Shown one piece after another: positions 1 through 8,603 of a stretch of 45,853 nucleotides of DNA. The translations under genes were made by a program, and so were the position numbers. The number at the start of each line of letters is the position of its first letter. The stretch's first letter is position 1. The notes under the pieces are model-generated. The model did not search any database. It was given only the letters and a program-made list of their open reading frames with translations, and had not been told where the DNA came from. The DNA is from an uncultured Caulobacterales bacterium (GTDB lineage: Bacteria > Pseudomonadota > Alphaproteobacteria > Caulobacterales > Maricaulaceae): the NCBI GenBank assembly GCA_938001915.1, contig CALLBD010000045.1, positions 1-45,853 of the forward strand, given 5' to 3'.

Positions 1-330
1 GATCACAGGACAGGTAGAGCTCATCTGCTGGATTTGGAGACGATGGGTCTGAGCATCTGCGTGTGAGAGCGCGGACTGTGCCGGGATTTTAGGAGTGAGA
101 GCCGATGCCTGAGGCCAAAGTTGCCTTAACTGGTAGGACAGACGGGCCGCTTCTTCAAAAACCGTCGCCGCGTGGCTGATGCCTCGTAAAACAACTTTTC
201 TATTTGGTACTCCATCGGAGTATCGGCCACGCGGGCAGTCCTCATTCCAAGGCTTTCGCAATTCGCTGTACCCCAGATGGGCAGTCGCACATTCCGCATG
301 GCTCAAAATGTCCTCTCCTCCCGCGCCTGT
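1..330 (+). repeat. Dispersed intergenic element, copy A (left end outside window)
   Basis: Gene-less stretch before dnaB, homologous to 19579-20066 (+) and 36740-37432 (-). Shared blocks in order are GGACAGGT near 8-15, a 7-bp stem 56-62/69-75 with loop GTGAGA, GAGAGCCGA near 97-105, a block around GCTTCTTCAAAAACCGTCGC near 151-170, GTAAAACAA near 186, an 8-bp hairpin 206-213/217-224 with loop ATC, and CGGGCAGTCCT near 232. The right boundary is uncertain. Short open frames inside it are not convincing genes. It could be a structured RNA, a non-autonomous mobile element or a decayed gene; the stem covariation described in the findings favours RNA. Confidence 0.7.
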
Positions 331-445
331 AGTTATACCCAGCTTTCATGTGGACAAAATTGTATAAGAGGGTTAGTGACGAAATTAGGATAGTATTCCT
401 ATTTGGAATTAATGACATCCTGTCAAAAGCGAGTCACACACCCGT
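331..445 (+). promoter_or_regulatory. dnaB upstream region
   Basis: This 115-nt A+T-rich stretch separates element copy A from dnaB. It contains a small perfect inverted repeat, ATTCC-TATTT-GGAAT, near 394-408. No convincing -35/-10 pair or strong ribosome binding site could be fixed. It is presumed to hold the dnaB promoter because of its position only. Confidence 0.3.
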
Positions 446-1966
446 ATGGTTTTTCAAGCAGACAATGATTCGACAGACGGTTACGGGGCCGGTTCGGGTG
501 TAGAGCTCGACACGACCCCGCAGAGCCAAGAGGCCGAAGCCGCCCTGCTCGGCGTTTTGCTCTATGACAATGAAGTCTATCACAAGATTTCCCAAATCGT
601 TCAGGCCAAACATTTCTATAACCCCGTCCATGTCCGTATTTTCGATGCCGTGGCGCGCCTAATTGAGACAGGTAAACTCGCCGATGCGATTGTTCTCAAG
701 AACCGTTTCTCCCAAGATGAAACGCTCGTCGATATTGGCGGCGTGGAATATCTCGCGCTGCTGCTGGATAATGCCCCGCCGACATCGACAGCGACAGAAT
801 ATGCCAAGCTCATCTTTGACCTGGCTATGCGCCGCGAGCTTATCCGTCTGTCTGACCTGATTAAGCAAACCGCGACAGACCCCGACAGCGAAGCCGACGC
901 CCAAGCGCAAATCATCGAAGCCGAAAGCCAGCTCTATAATCTCGCGGAGCTCGGCGGGACACAGCAAGGCTTTGTTGATTTCGAAACCGCCCTTGTCGAG
1001 TCCATCGAAATGATGTCCGCCGCCTTTACGCGGGACGGCAATCTCTCTGGTATTTCAACAGGCTTAATTGACCTCGACCGACAGCTCGGCGGGCTACATA
1101 AATCAGATCTCATCATCCTCGCGGGGCGTCCGTCTATGGGGAAAACATCGCTTGCGACCAATATCGCTTTCCATGTTGCGAAACATTTCAAAAAACAAAA
1201 AGACGAAAACGGGATTGAGAAAACAATTGATGGCGGTGTTGTCGGCTTCTTCTCTCTCGAAATGAGCTCCGAGCAGCTCGCCACACGTTTGCTCGCCGAG
1301 CAATCGGGCGTGTCGTCCCACCATATTCGCCGCGGTGATATAACCACCGCGCAATATGAGCATATTCGCGATGCGGCGGATGAGATAATCCAAATCCCGC
1401 TCCATATTGATGATACGGGCGGCTTATCTATTGGGGCGTTATCTGCGCGGGCGCGACGGCTAAAACGGCAGCGCGGCCTTGATTGTATCGTGGTTGACTA
1501 TCTCCAGCTCCTTACGGGCGGTGCGGGCATGAATAGCTCTACCAACCGCGTGCAAGAAGTGTCGATGATTACGCAAGGTCTCAAAGCCCTCGCCAAGGAA
1601 CTTGATGTACCTGTCCTCGCCCTCGCCCAGCTCTCCCGTCAGGTTGAACAGCGCGATGATAAGAGACCGCAGCTCTCTGACCTGCGGGAGTCAGGCTCGA
1701 TTGAGCAAGATGCCGATGTGGTGATGTTCGTCTTCCGTGAAGAATATTACCTCGCGCGGACAGAACCGAGTGAGGACAATGTCGCCGAACATGAAGAATG
1801 GATGGCGAAGATGGAAAAGCTCCACGGCAAAGCCGAAGTCATCATCGGCAAACAACGTCATGGTCCCATCGGAACCGTCGCCCTCTCCTTCCAGCCAAAT
1901 CTCACAAAATTCGGCAATTGGATCGAAGAGGACTTTGGTAGCGGCAATGGCGGCGGTGCGTTTTAG
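446..1966 (+). CDS. dnaB: Replicative DNA helicase DnaB
   Basis: Hexameric 5'-3' helicase that unwinds DNA at the replication fork and binds primase. The 506 residues comprise the N-terminal DnaB domain (about 25-130), a linker, and the RecA-like C-terminal domain. Walker A is AGRPSMGKTS at 226-235 and Walker B is IVVDYLQLL at about 348-356, followed by the conserved QLSRxVE and SDLRESGSIEQDAD segments. Length is normal or slightly long for the family. The ATG at 446 is used; the ribosome binding site is weak. rpsR/rplI, which often precede dnaB, are not visible, although the window begins only 445 nt upstream. The next gene starts 8 nt after the stop and may be cotranscribed. Confidence 0.97.
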   Translation: MVFQADNDSTDGYGAGSGVELDTTPQSQEAEAALLGVLLYDNEVYHKISQIVQAKHFYNPVHVRIFDAVARLIETGKLADAIVLKNRFSQDETLVDIGGVEYLALLLDNAPPTSTATEYAKLIFDLAMRRELIRLSDLIKQTATDPDSEADAQAQIIEAESQLYNLAELGGTQQGFVDFETALVESIEMMSAAFTRDGNLSGISTGLIDLDRQLGGLHKSDLIILAGRPSMGKTSLATNIAFHVAKHFKKQKDENGIEKTIDGGVVGFFSLEMSSEQLATRLLAEQSGVSSHHIRRGDITTAQYEHIRDAADEIIQIPLHIDDTGGLSIGALSARARRLKRQRGLDCIVVDYLQLLTGGAGMNSSTNRVQEVSMITQGLKALAKELDVPVLALAQLSRQVEQRDDKRPQLSDLRESGSIEQDADVVMFVFREEYYLARTEPSEDNVAEHEEWMAKMEKLHGKAEVIIGKQRHGPIGTVALSFQPNLTKFGNWIEEDFGSGNGGGAF

Positions 1967-1973
1967 GTCACTT

Positions 1974-2378
1974 ATGCGCCACGTTAAATTCATTCATATT
2001 TCGGTCATTGGGGTCATGCTGCAAGCCGCAGATGCCTACGCAACCCAACCGATATGCCCCGATTTTTCATCTGAAATTGAACCAGATATGCAACGAAAAG
2101 AGACTGACTTTACGCAAGATAATTATAAATTCTCGCAACAAATGCTTGAGGTAACCCTCCCAGAATGGATGGAGTCAGCTTTTCAGCAGAACAAAAAATT
2201 CCCTGAAACCTACGAGAACTTATTTCAGGGTGATGTATGGTTAGCTCATATGAACCATTCCGCTACCGTTAAAGGCTATGTGTTAAAGTTAGAATATCTT
2301 GCTGCCCAACCCGAACAAAAAGAAGTTGCTAGAAAACGGTTCTGTAAATTCTTGGTTGAGACATCTTATTTCGATTAA
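1974..2378 (+). CDS. Small exported protein of unknown function
   Basis: 134 residues with a typical signal peptide (basic MRHVK, hydrophobic core, likely cleavage after about residue 23 near AYA). The mature part is hydrophilic and has two cysteines, one soon after the signal and one near the C terminus (RKRFCKF), which could form a disulphide in the periplasm. I do not recognise the family. A longer frame opens at 1737 inside dnaB, but the ATG at 1974 gives the signal peptide and has an AGG seven nt upstream overlapping the dnaB stop. It is A+T-richer than dnaB. Probably transcribed with dnaB. Confidence 0.65.
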   Translation: MRHVKFIHISVIGVMLQAADAYATQPICPDFSSEIEPDMQRKETDFTQDNYKFSQQMLEVTLPEWMESAFQQNKKFPETYENLFQGDVWLAHMNHSATVKGYVLKLEYLAAQPEQKEVARKRFCKFLVETSYFD

Positions 2379-2452
2379 ACTCTATTCGTTCCCGAACAGA
2401 CGGGGGCGATTACAGTAGATTTCTTCAAAATACCGAGCATAGCTCAGGCGTT

Positions 2453-3097
2453 TTAGGATTTCCGCAATCCCAAACCCTCTAACCGCCAACGCAGCGTCTC
2501 AATCCTATCTTGCCCAAAAAATGGCTCTCCCTGCACCACCATCGTCGGTACGCCCCAATGGCCCACGGCGTCTAATGCCTGATGATTGCGCTCTACTTCT
2601 TCGAGGTGATCGCCGTCACTTATGGCCGCTTCCATCTGGGCCAAATCGAGGCCTGCGGCGGCGGCGGCATTGGCGAGATGCTCCCCTTCATCCCACTTAT
2701 CTATACCCCCAAAAATTACATGCGAAACTTCCTTCGCAAAGGGCAAACCTTTGTCGCGCCGCTGCGCCTCTACGCCTAACTTCGCGAGGCGTTTAATGAG
2801 TGGCTGCTCTTCGGCGACCTTGAAGGTTTGATAGTCTTGCGTCACAGGATCAGGGTTTGTCGGAAACGCATAGGGCATGCCCAGAAACTCCGCGCGTCGC
2901 ATGCTGTCCATCAAAATATAAAAGGCGGGCTTGCGGTTTGAACTATCGAAAAGCGCCGCCTTCGACCGCACAGCAATAGGCAGCACCACGCGCAAATTCA
3001 TTTCGACATCATAATCCTCCGCAATCTTCAAAAGCCCCGGCGTCGCCAGATAGGAATAAGGACTGCGGAATGACCAGTAAACGTCGATAGGTTCCAT
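2453..3097 (-). CDS. DsbA-family oxidoreductase / 2-hydroxychromene-2-carboxylate isomerase-like
   Basis: 214 residues with the kappa-class GST/DsbA thioredoxin-like fold. The N terminus IDVYWSFRSPYSYLA is the characteristic SPYSYL motif in which Ser replaces the DsbA catalytic Cys, as in 2-hydroxychromene-2-carboxylate isomerases. Near the C terminus, GHWGVPTMVV carries the cis-proline loop (GVPT), followed by FFGQDRI. The family isomerises glutathione-linked aromatic intermediates, but many members are uncharacterised and no aromatic catabolism genes are adjacent. The ATG at 3097 has GGAG six nt upstream; an upstream TTG at 3109 is less likely. It converges with the preceding exported protein. 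Confidence 0.85.
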   Translation of the reverse strand: MEPIDVYWSFRSPYSYLATPGLLKIAEDYDVEMNLRVVLPIAVRSKAALFDSSNRKPAFYILMDSMRRAEFLGMPYAFPTNPDPVTQDYQTFKVAEEQPLIKRLAKLGVEAQRRDKGLPFAKEVSHVIFGGIDKWDEGEHLANAAAAAGLDLAQMEAAISDGDHLEEVERNHQALDAVGHWGVPTMVVQGEPFFGQDRIETLRWRLEGLGLRKS

Positions 3098-3198
3098 GAG
3101 GTTCTCCAATAACAGGCTTCAATGTTTCAGAGCATGATATAGTTTCGGGAGTCAACGTATCACAGAACCACGCCGCCCTATTTACCGCAAGGCCCTGT

Positions 3199-3582
3199 CT
3201 AATATTTGGAGCGCTCGCCATGAGGTCGCCGCGCATCTTCCAATATGCGGCGTTTGATTTGCGCGAGCGTGAAACCGATTGACTTACGCCGAAATAATAT
3301 GGGCGCGACCGCCGATAGCTCGTAGCGATAGGCGTCCTCATGTTTCCTCATCAGCTCCTTGTGGAGCGAGCGTATCATCACAATGTGCCCGCCGCGAATA
3401 AGGGTGTAATAGAACGCAAAGAACCCGATCACCGTCGCCACATGGTCCTTATTCACATCCCCGTCCCCAAAAGCCGACACGACATAGAGAAAGACTAAAA
3501 GACAAAACATCGTTGGCAGGACAATACGTTGCAGCCAGATCCGCAAGGAAAGATATTCGGCAATGAGCGTTTCTGGCGTCAT
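3199..3582 (-). CDS. Small two-helix membrane protein, unknown function
   Basis: The likely product has 127 residues starting at MTPETLIAEYLSLRIW. Two hydrophobic segments (about 18-37 and 45-69) are followed by a basic cytoplasmic tail rich in Arg and Lys. I do not recognise a domain. An open frame extends upstream to 3801 across the ychF start, but that part is very unlikely to be coding. No strong ribosome binding site precedes the ATG at 3582. It is divergent from ychF, with about 140 nt between the starts. Confidence 0.6.
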   Translation of the reverse strand: MTPETLIAEYLSLRIWLQRIVLPTMFCLLVFLYVVSAFGDGDVNKDHVATVIGFFAFYYTLIRGGHIVMIRSLHKELMRKHEDAYRYELSAVAPILFRRKSIGFTLAQIKRRILEDARRPHGERSKY

Positions 3583-3620
3583 AATGCGCGAGGGATAGCG
3601 CCAAAAACACGCTATGAAAA

Positions 3621-3691
3621 TGGGGCAATTTGACAGGCCCCACTGCCCGTTAGGTCTTGACGCTGCGCGGCGGGACTGAAAAGAGCCGCGC
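3621..3691 (+). promoter_or_regulatory. Two hairpins in the ychF upstream region
   Basis: Two perfect inverted repeats lie between the divergent starts. TGGGGC (3621-3626) pairs with GCCCCA (3637-3642) over a 10-nt loop. GCGCGGC (3665-3671) pairs with GCCGCGC (3685-3691) over a 13-nt loop, about 30 nt before the ychF ATG. The second could fold in the ychF leader. Neither is followed by a U-tract, so they are not typical terminators. Confidence 0.4.
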
Positions 3692-3721
3692 GAGTTCAAA
3701 AGTTTAGTTTCGGAGTCCCCC

Positions 3722-4819
3722 ATGGGTTTCAAATGCGGTATTGTTGGTCTGCCAAATGTAGGGAAATCTACCTTGTTTAATGCGCTGACTAAAACGGCCA
3801 ATGCACAAGCCGCGAATTATCCTTTCTGCACGATTGAGCCCAATGTGGGCGACGTGGCCGTGCCTGACCATCGCCTTGATACGATTGCTAAGATTGGCGG
3901 CTCTGCGCAGATCATTCCTGCGCGCATGAATTTCGTCGATATTGCGGGCCTCGTCAAAGGCGCATCCCAAGGCGAAGGTATGGGCAATCAATTTCTGGCA
4001 AACATTCGGGAAACAGACGCTATCATATATGTGCTGCGCTGTTTTGAAGATGAAGACATCACCCATGTCGACGGCCGCATCGACCCCATGAGCGATTTCG
4101 AAACGATTGAAACAGAGCTGATGCTCGCGGATCTTGAGAGCTTGGAGAAACGCAAGCCGGGCCTTGAGAAAAAGCTCAAGCAAAAAGATGCTGATGCACT
4201 CCAAACCATGCGCTTAATTGAAATGGCCATTGCCGCCCTCGAAGACGGTAAACCGGCCCGCACCGTTGAGATTGATGAGGAGGACAAAAAGGCCTGGAAA
4301 ATGCTGCAGCTCCTGACGTCGAAACCCGTGCTCTATGTCGCCAATGTCGATGAAGACAGCGCGGCGACGGGTAATGATTTCTCCGCCAAAGTTGTCGACC
4401 ATGCCGAATCTGAAGGCGCGCAAGCCGTAATTATCTCTGCGCAAATCGAGTCTGAAATGGCCGTATTGGAAGATGAGGAACAGGCCGAGTATTTAGACGC
4501 GATAGGCCTAACCGAACCGGGGCTGAACCGCCTTATCCATAAAGGTTATGCGCTCCTCGACCTGCGGACTTATTTTACAGTGGGCCCCAAAGAAGCGCGC
4601 GCTTGGACTTTCCAAACAGGATGGAAGGCGCCGCGCTGTGCCGGCGTCATTCACGGTGATTTTGAAAAAGGTTTTATCCGCGCGGAAACCACCGCCTATG
4701 ACGACTATGTCTCAAATCATGGCGAGCAAGGGGCGAAGGAAGCCGGTAAAGTCCGCCAAGAAGGCAAAGACTATGTCGTGCAGGACGGCGACATAATGTT
4801 ATTTAAATTCAACGTTTAG
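3722..4819 (+). CDS. ychF: Redox-regulated ATPase YchF (Obg-related)
   Basis: 365 residues, the usual length for the YchF/OLA1 family. P-loop GLPNVGKST is at 9-17 and the G3 region reads [10 protein letters not shown]. The G4 position reads NVDE (208-211), fitting the NxxE pattern that gives YchF its preference for ATP over GTP. A coiled-coil segment lies around 130-190 and the C-terminal TGS domain ends in [14 protein letters not shown]. The family binds ribosomes and is linked to stress responses and translation. GGAG lies about six nt before the ATG. In many proteobacteria the gene follows pth; here its neighbour is an unrelated divergent membrane protein. Confidence 0.96.
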   Translation: MGFKCGIVGLPNVGKSTLFNALTKTANAQAANYPFCTIEPNVGDVAVPDHRLDTIAKIGGSAQIIPARMNFVDIAGLVKGASQGEGMGNQFLANIRETDAIIYVLRCFEDEDITHVDGRIDPMSDFETIETELMLADLESLEKRKPGLEKKLKQKDADALQTMRLIEMAIAALEDGKPARTVEIDEEDKKAWKMLQLLTSKPVLYVANVDEDSAATGNDFSAKVVDHAESEGAQAVIISAQIESEMAVLEDEEQAEYLDAIGLTEPGLNRLIHKGYALLDLRTYFTVGPKEARAWTFQTGWKAPRCAGVIHGDFEKGFIRAETTAYDDYVSNHGEQGAKEAGKVRQEGKDYVVQDGDIMLFKFNV

Positions 4820-4893
4820 TCCGGCGCAGGCGTTTAGGCGAATTTAACGTCTTCCGTTCCATAAAGCCTCCACGTAACTGGAGCGCTGCATAT

Positions 4894-5337
4894 ATGCAAA
4901 AATTTCTATTCGCCCTTTGCCTATCTGCCCTTGCGGCGCCAGCGCTTGCCACGGATTCAGGGGACGCTGCCTTTGAGCTCTTAGCGAAATATTCAGCTGA
5001 GACGCAACAAGAGAACTTTATTAAACTCCAGAGCGCAATTGACATAACAGATGCAAAATCCATTGACGCAAAAATCTCCGAGATTTACGGCGCGCCAAAA
5101 GTCGACCGCAGCGGATTGAAGGTTTGGGAGGTTAAAAACACAACCGGACACGGGCCGAAATTCACAACCATCATGTGCGGACCAGATAAAGAGGGCGGCA
5201 TTTGGATCTCCGCCGACAGACGTGGAAAAGCCGTTACGAAAGCCGCGAAAGGTCAGGAGCGTCCCTCGCCTAAGTCACCTCCCATCGGCCGCGCCAAAAG
5301 GTCAAAAGTCGTTCCGCGCGCCCTCGAGCGGGATTAA
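4894..5337 (+). CDS. Exported protein of unknown function
   Basis: 147 residues with a clear signal peptide (MQKFLFALCLSALAAPALA, cleavage near residue 19). The mature region has an acidic helical part (about 22-60) and then a compact segment ending in IMCGPDKEGGIWISADRR. The last 35 residues are basic and proline-rich. No family is recognised. GGAG lies about 11 nt before the ATG. It follows ychF by 74 nt on the same strand, but no functional link is evident. Confidence 0.7.
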   Translation: MQKFLFALCLSALAAPALATDSGDAAFELLAKYSAETQQENFIKLQSAIDITDAKSIDAKISEIYGAPKVDRSGLKVWEVKNTTGHGPKFTTIMCGPDKEGGIWISADRRGKAVTKAAKGQERPSPKSPPIGRAKRSKVVPRALERD

Positions 5338-5419
5338 ACGCAAGAATAGAGGCAAAGACCCGTTCCGCATTAAGACTTTTCTAATCTTACTTAACCTATT
5401 TGCTTTGGGGTGTGATAAT

Positions 5420-5437
5420 GCAGGCACGATAGCCTGC
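5420..5437 (+). promoter_or_regulatory. Small hairpin before the DUF11 protein gene
   Basis: GCAGGC (5420-5425) and GCCTGC (5432-5437) form a perfect 6-bp stem with a 6-nt loop. It ends 7 nt before the AGGGTGAG ribosome binding site at 5445-5452. Without a U-tract it is more likely a leader structure than a terminator. Confidence 0.3.
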
Positions 5438-5456
5438 GGCAATTAGGGTGAGAACG

Positions 5457-7406
5457 ATGAAGAGGGGTATTTACCACTTCATACGATGCGTGGGATTTAT
5501 ACTCGCCCTCCTCTGTCCGTCCCTCGCCGCCGCACAATCATTTATAAATACCACCACTGGCGCCATTGGTGACGCTACATTTTGTGCGGGCGGAACCAAT
5601 GCGAATGGCCAAGGCGTCGTAAATGACTTGGAGCGAACATTTACCGTTACGGGGCTTGCATCAGTCACGGATTTGAATGTTGGTCTTGTCGCCACACATA
5701 CGTGGCGCGGAGATATGGATGTGCGGCTCGAGTCGCCCGTTGGAACCGAAGTGCAACTCATTATCCCCGACACCAGCGGCGCTGGAAATTTGGACAATTA
5801 TAATATTGATCTGAGTGATGAAAATGCCGAGCTCGTAAATACGGGAACGCACGCCACCGCAAATGACACCGCGCCACCCTTTTATGAGTTTTCCGTCCGG
5901 CCGGATAATGTCCTGTCAGCCTTTGACGGCGAAGACCCAAACGGAATATGGACATTAAAAATATGCGATGATTTTACAGGAGAGAACGGCACGTTCCTCC
6001 GTAGCGAGCTCACATTCCTACCCAGTACGGGCGCGGATTTATCCCTTATCGTTGAAGCGGATACTGCTTTCCCAGCCACGGGCGATACAGTCACTTTAAC
6101 CCTAACTGCCAGCTCCGAAGGGCCACAAAGCGCAACCGCGTCAGCGCAGCTAAACTTGCCCTCTGGCGCGACTTTTTTATCTTCGAACGGGGACGGAACC
6201 TATAATAGTAGCACCGGCGTATGGGATATCCTATCTGGATTTTTACCCAACACGACGCGGACCCGCACTGTCGTGATTTCGTTACCCTCGTCTGGTAGCT
6301 TCTTTGTGACTGCGGAAATTTTGTCCTCCAACCGGGCAGATCCGGACTCCACCCCCAACAATGGAGTGACCACTGAAGATGATTATTCTGACCTGACCCT
6401 CAACGTTCAGCCGAGCTCCACGCCGCCCGTATTAAATTGTCCCGCAGCAGATCAATTCCAGCTCGCGTTTGATGCGCCGGGAACGACAAATGGCTGGACC
6501 GCTTCCAACCTGACGGAAAGCTTCACTGCGGCCGACCCCGTCAGTGAGTCCAATATTAACTTAGATTTCTTACTCTCTGGGGACACGGGATTCCTTGGCC
6601 AAATCGGCGGAGTGAATACTCCCGTCACCCAAACCACCTATACAGGCGGCATTTCCCCCGCAGAACATAGTGTTGGTATCGCAGCGGATTTTGACACAAC
6701 CGCGCAATTCGTAACGATGGAAATGGATATTGGGCTGGCGAGCATTGGTGTTGAGGCGCTTCAATTTTCTATTTTTGATGTGGATTTAGGCGGCTGGACG
6801 GATCGAATCCAAGTTCGAGGCTTTCTCGACGGGACCGCAGTCACCCCAGTGCTGACGCCCAGCGGTCAAAACTTTATTTCAGGAAATGAAGCTATCGGCC
6901 AAAATGGAAATGCGGCTCAGACATCAAGTGCCGGTAATATCACAGTTACATTCAACCAACCCGTTGACCGCGTCGAATGGGATTACGGAAATGATAGTAG
7001 CGCAGGCCCAAATCCCGCCTTTCAAATTATCGCCATGCATACAATAAATATGTGCGGACGCCGATTAGCGGATTTGAATGCCGTAAAAACGGTAGACGTC
7101 TATGACCCCGCCAATCTCGGATTATATATGACGCCCGGGAATGAGGTGCTGTACAAAATCACTGTCACGAACTCTGCAACCGCCACCGCCGCAGCCGAAG
7201 ATGTCGATATTTCTGATACCTTGCCGACTAATCTCGAATTTGTCTCTGCAACGACGACAGGTTTCACAGGCGGGGCCTTTGGATCACCCGACCTGCCCGC
7301 AACAAATACGGATTGTGGCGCTACCCCCTGCGTCATCCGCTTTTCTGGCGGCGACATTGCGACCAATACAACCGCAGAGATTGAAGTCCGCGCCCGTATC
7401 AAATAA
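5457..7406 (+). CDS. Secreted protein with proprotein-convertase P-domain and DUF11 modules
   Basis: 649 residues. A signal peptide (about 1-26, ending SLAAAQS) is followed by a P/Homo B-like domain (about 28-190) with the pattern TWRGDMDVRLESPVGT and EDPNGIWTLKICDDF. Next comes a DUF11-type Ig-like module (about 195-320), a lectin-like beta-rich region (about 330-540), and a second DUF11 module ending at the stop (SDTLPTNLEF, TAEIEVRARIK). P-domains usually accompany subtilisin-like proteases, but no protease domain is present here. The ATG at 5457 is preferred over the GTG at 5448 because AGGGTGAG precedes it. Probably a surface or extracellular adhesin-like protein. No sorting signal or membrane anchor is visible at the C terminus. 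Confidence 0.8.
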   Translation: MKRGIYHFIRCVGFILALLCPSLAAAQSFINTTTGAIGDATFCAGGTNANGQGVVNDLERTFTVTGLASVTDLNVGLVATHTWRGDMDVRLESPVGTEVQLIIPDTSGAGNLDNYNIDLSDENAELVNTGTHATANDTAPPFYEFSVRPDNVLSAFDGEDPNGIWTLKICDDFTGENGTFLRSELTFLPSTGADLSLIVEADTAFPATGDTVTLTLTASSEGPQSATASAQLNLPSGATFLSSNGDGTYNSSTGVWDILSGFLPNTTRTRTVVISLPSSGSFFVTAEILSSNRADPDSTPNNGVTTEDDYSDLTLNVQPSSTPPVLNCPAADQFQLAFDAPGTTNGWTASNLTESFTAADPVSESNINLDFLLSGDTGFLGQIGGVNTPVTQTTYTGGISPAEHSVGIAADFDTTAQFVTMEMDIGLASIGVEALQFSIFDVDLGGWTDRIQVRGFLDGTAVTPVLTPSGQNFISGNEAIGQNGNAAQTSSAGNITVTFNQPVDRVEWDYGNDSSAGPNPAFQIIAMHTINMCGRRLADLNAVKTVDVYDPANLGLYMTPGNEVLYKITVTNSATATAAAEDVDISDTLPTNLEFVSATTTGFTGGAFGSPDLPATNTDCGATPCVIRFSGGDIATNTTAEIEVRARIK

Positions 7407-7426
7407 AGCCTTAGCTTACCCGGTAA

Positions 7427-7963
7427 TCAGTGCCCCTCAAATTCAACAAGGGCGGTGACAGGAACGTTTAACGCTTCAATCCGCGTTGCCCCGCCTAGGT
7501 CTGGCAAGTCAATAACGAAAGCCGCGCCAACCACATCGCAATTTGTGCGCTGCAATAATTTAATGGCGGCTTCTGCGGTTCCGCCCGTCGCGATTAAGTC
7601 ATCAATCACAAGAACGCGCTGGCCTTTGGCTACGGCATCGGCATGAATTTGGAGCGTATCCGTCCCATATTCCAAGGCGTAGTCTTGCTCATATGTCTCA
7701 AACGGGAGCTTCCCTGCTTTCCGGACAGGCACAAAGCCCACACCTAAAGCCAACGCCACCGCCGTGCCAAAAATAAATCCGCGCGCATCAATGCCCGCAA
7801 CGATATCAATCTTCGCGTCTTTAAACGGCAAGGCCAGATTATCCACGGCCTGCTGCAAGGCGGCGGGATGCGACAAGAGCGTCGTAATATCGCGGTACAT
7901 AATCCCCGCTTCTGGAAAATCAGGGATAGTGCGAACGTGGTCTTTCAAATTCAAACTAGGCAT
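7427..7963 (-). CDS. apt: Adenine phosphoribosyltransferase
   Basis: 178 residues, the normal APRT length. It converts adenine and PRPP to AMP and pyrophosphate in purine salvage. The PRPP-binding motif VLVIDDLIATGGT is at 117-129. The N-terminal IPDFPEAGIMYRDITTLL and the GIDARGFIFG loop are typical of APRT. Its start overlaps the end of the upstream glutathione transferase-like gene by 8 nt (7956-7963), so it is the last gene of a minus-strand run and probably translationally coupled. It converges with the DUF11 protein gene, with only 20 nt between stops and no obvious terminator. Confidence 0.96.
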   Translation of the reverse strand: MPSLNLKDHVRTIPDFPEAGIMYRDITTLLSHPAALQQAVDNLALPFKDAKIDIVAGIDARGFIFGTAVALALGVGFVPVRKAGKLPFETYEQDYALEYGTDTLQIHADAVAKGQRVLVIDDLIATGGTAEAAIKLLQRTNCDVVGAAFVIDLPDLGGATRIEALNVPVTALVEFEGH

Positions 7964-8603
7964 TTACGGCATCCGTCTCTGGTAGAATATGTGTCTCGGA
8001 AAAAGCCAAAGCTTCCCACTCTAGATAATGGGGGTCGCTCATAAGCTCCGAAATGTACACATCAGAGCGCGTTGAGCGCGGCAGGCCATAGCTCTCAAAC
8101 CGCGTCGCCACAGGCAGATAAAAGGCGTCCGAAATCGTCCAATCATTGAACAAAAACGGGCCATCATGACGGCCGAGTAAATCATCCCACATCGCCGAAA
8201 TCTCAGCAGCTTCTTGCAGGCAATCCACAGGCATTGGACCTTGGGTGCGGCGGCGCAGATTCATGGGGGCTTCGCGGCGAATGGCTTCAAATCCGCTATG
8301 CATTTTCTTGACGACGGCTTTTGCTTCGGCCCATGTCGCGTCATCCTTCGGCCAAAGATTAGGCACGGCTTTCGCGCAAAATTCAGCTATAGCGAGGCTA
8401 TCAGGAATCATTGCGCCGTTGACTTCGAGGACAGGCACAGTCCCCGCGTCACTGACCTTCAAAAGCGCCTCTTTATAGCCCGGCACATCCAGATCTATCA
8501 TAACCGACTGAAATGGCAGTTCAGTCTTGCGTAAGACCTGCCAGGCCCGAAGCGACCAAGAGGAATAATTATAATTTCCAATATAAAGCGTTAGGTTAGA
8601 CAT
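7956..8603 (-). CDS. Glutathione S-transferase family protein
   Basis: 215 residues. The thioredoxin-like N-terminal domain has NYSSWSLRAW near residues 12-21, where the Ser lies at the usual glutathione-activating position. GTVPVLEVNG with the cis-Pro and the PDSLAIAEF segment contacting glutathione follow. The C-terminal half is the all-helical domain. Substrate cannot be told. The ATG at 8603 overlaps the cca stop as TGATG; a TTG one codon upstream is disfavoured. It sits between cca and apt in an overlapping gene run. Confidence 0.88.
   Translation of the reverse strand: MSNLTLYIGNYNYSSWSLRAWQVLRKTELPFQSVMIDLDVPGYKEALLKVSDAGTVPVLEVNGAMIPDSLAIAEFCAKAVPNLWPKDDATWAEAKAVVKKMHSGFEAIRREAPMNLRRRTQGPMPVDCLQEAAEISAMWDDLLGRHDGPFLFNDWTISDAFYLPVATRFESYGLPRSTRSDVYISELMSDPHYLEWEALAFSETHILPETDAVNA

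Noticed and set aside
3583-3801. N-terminal extension of the small membrane protein across ychF
   Set aside because: It would overlap the start of a strongly supported ychF gene on the opposite strand and adds a sequence without protein-like features.
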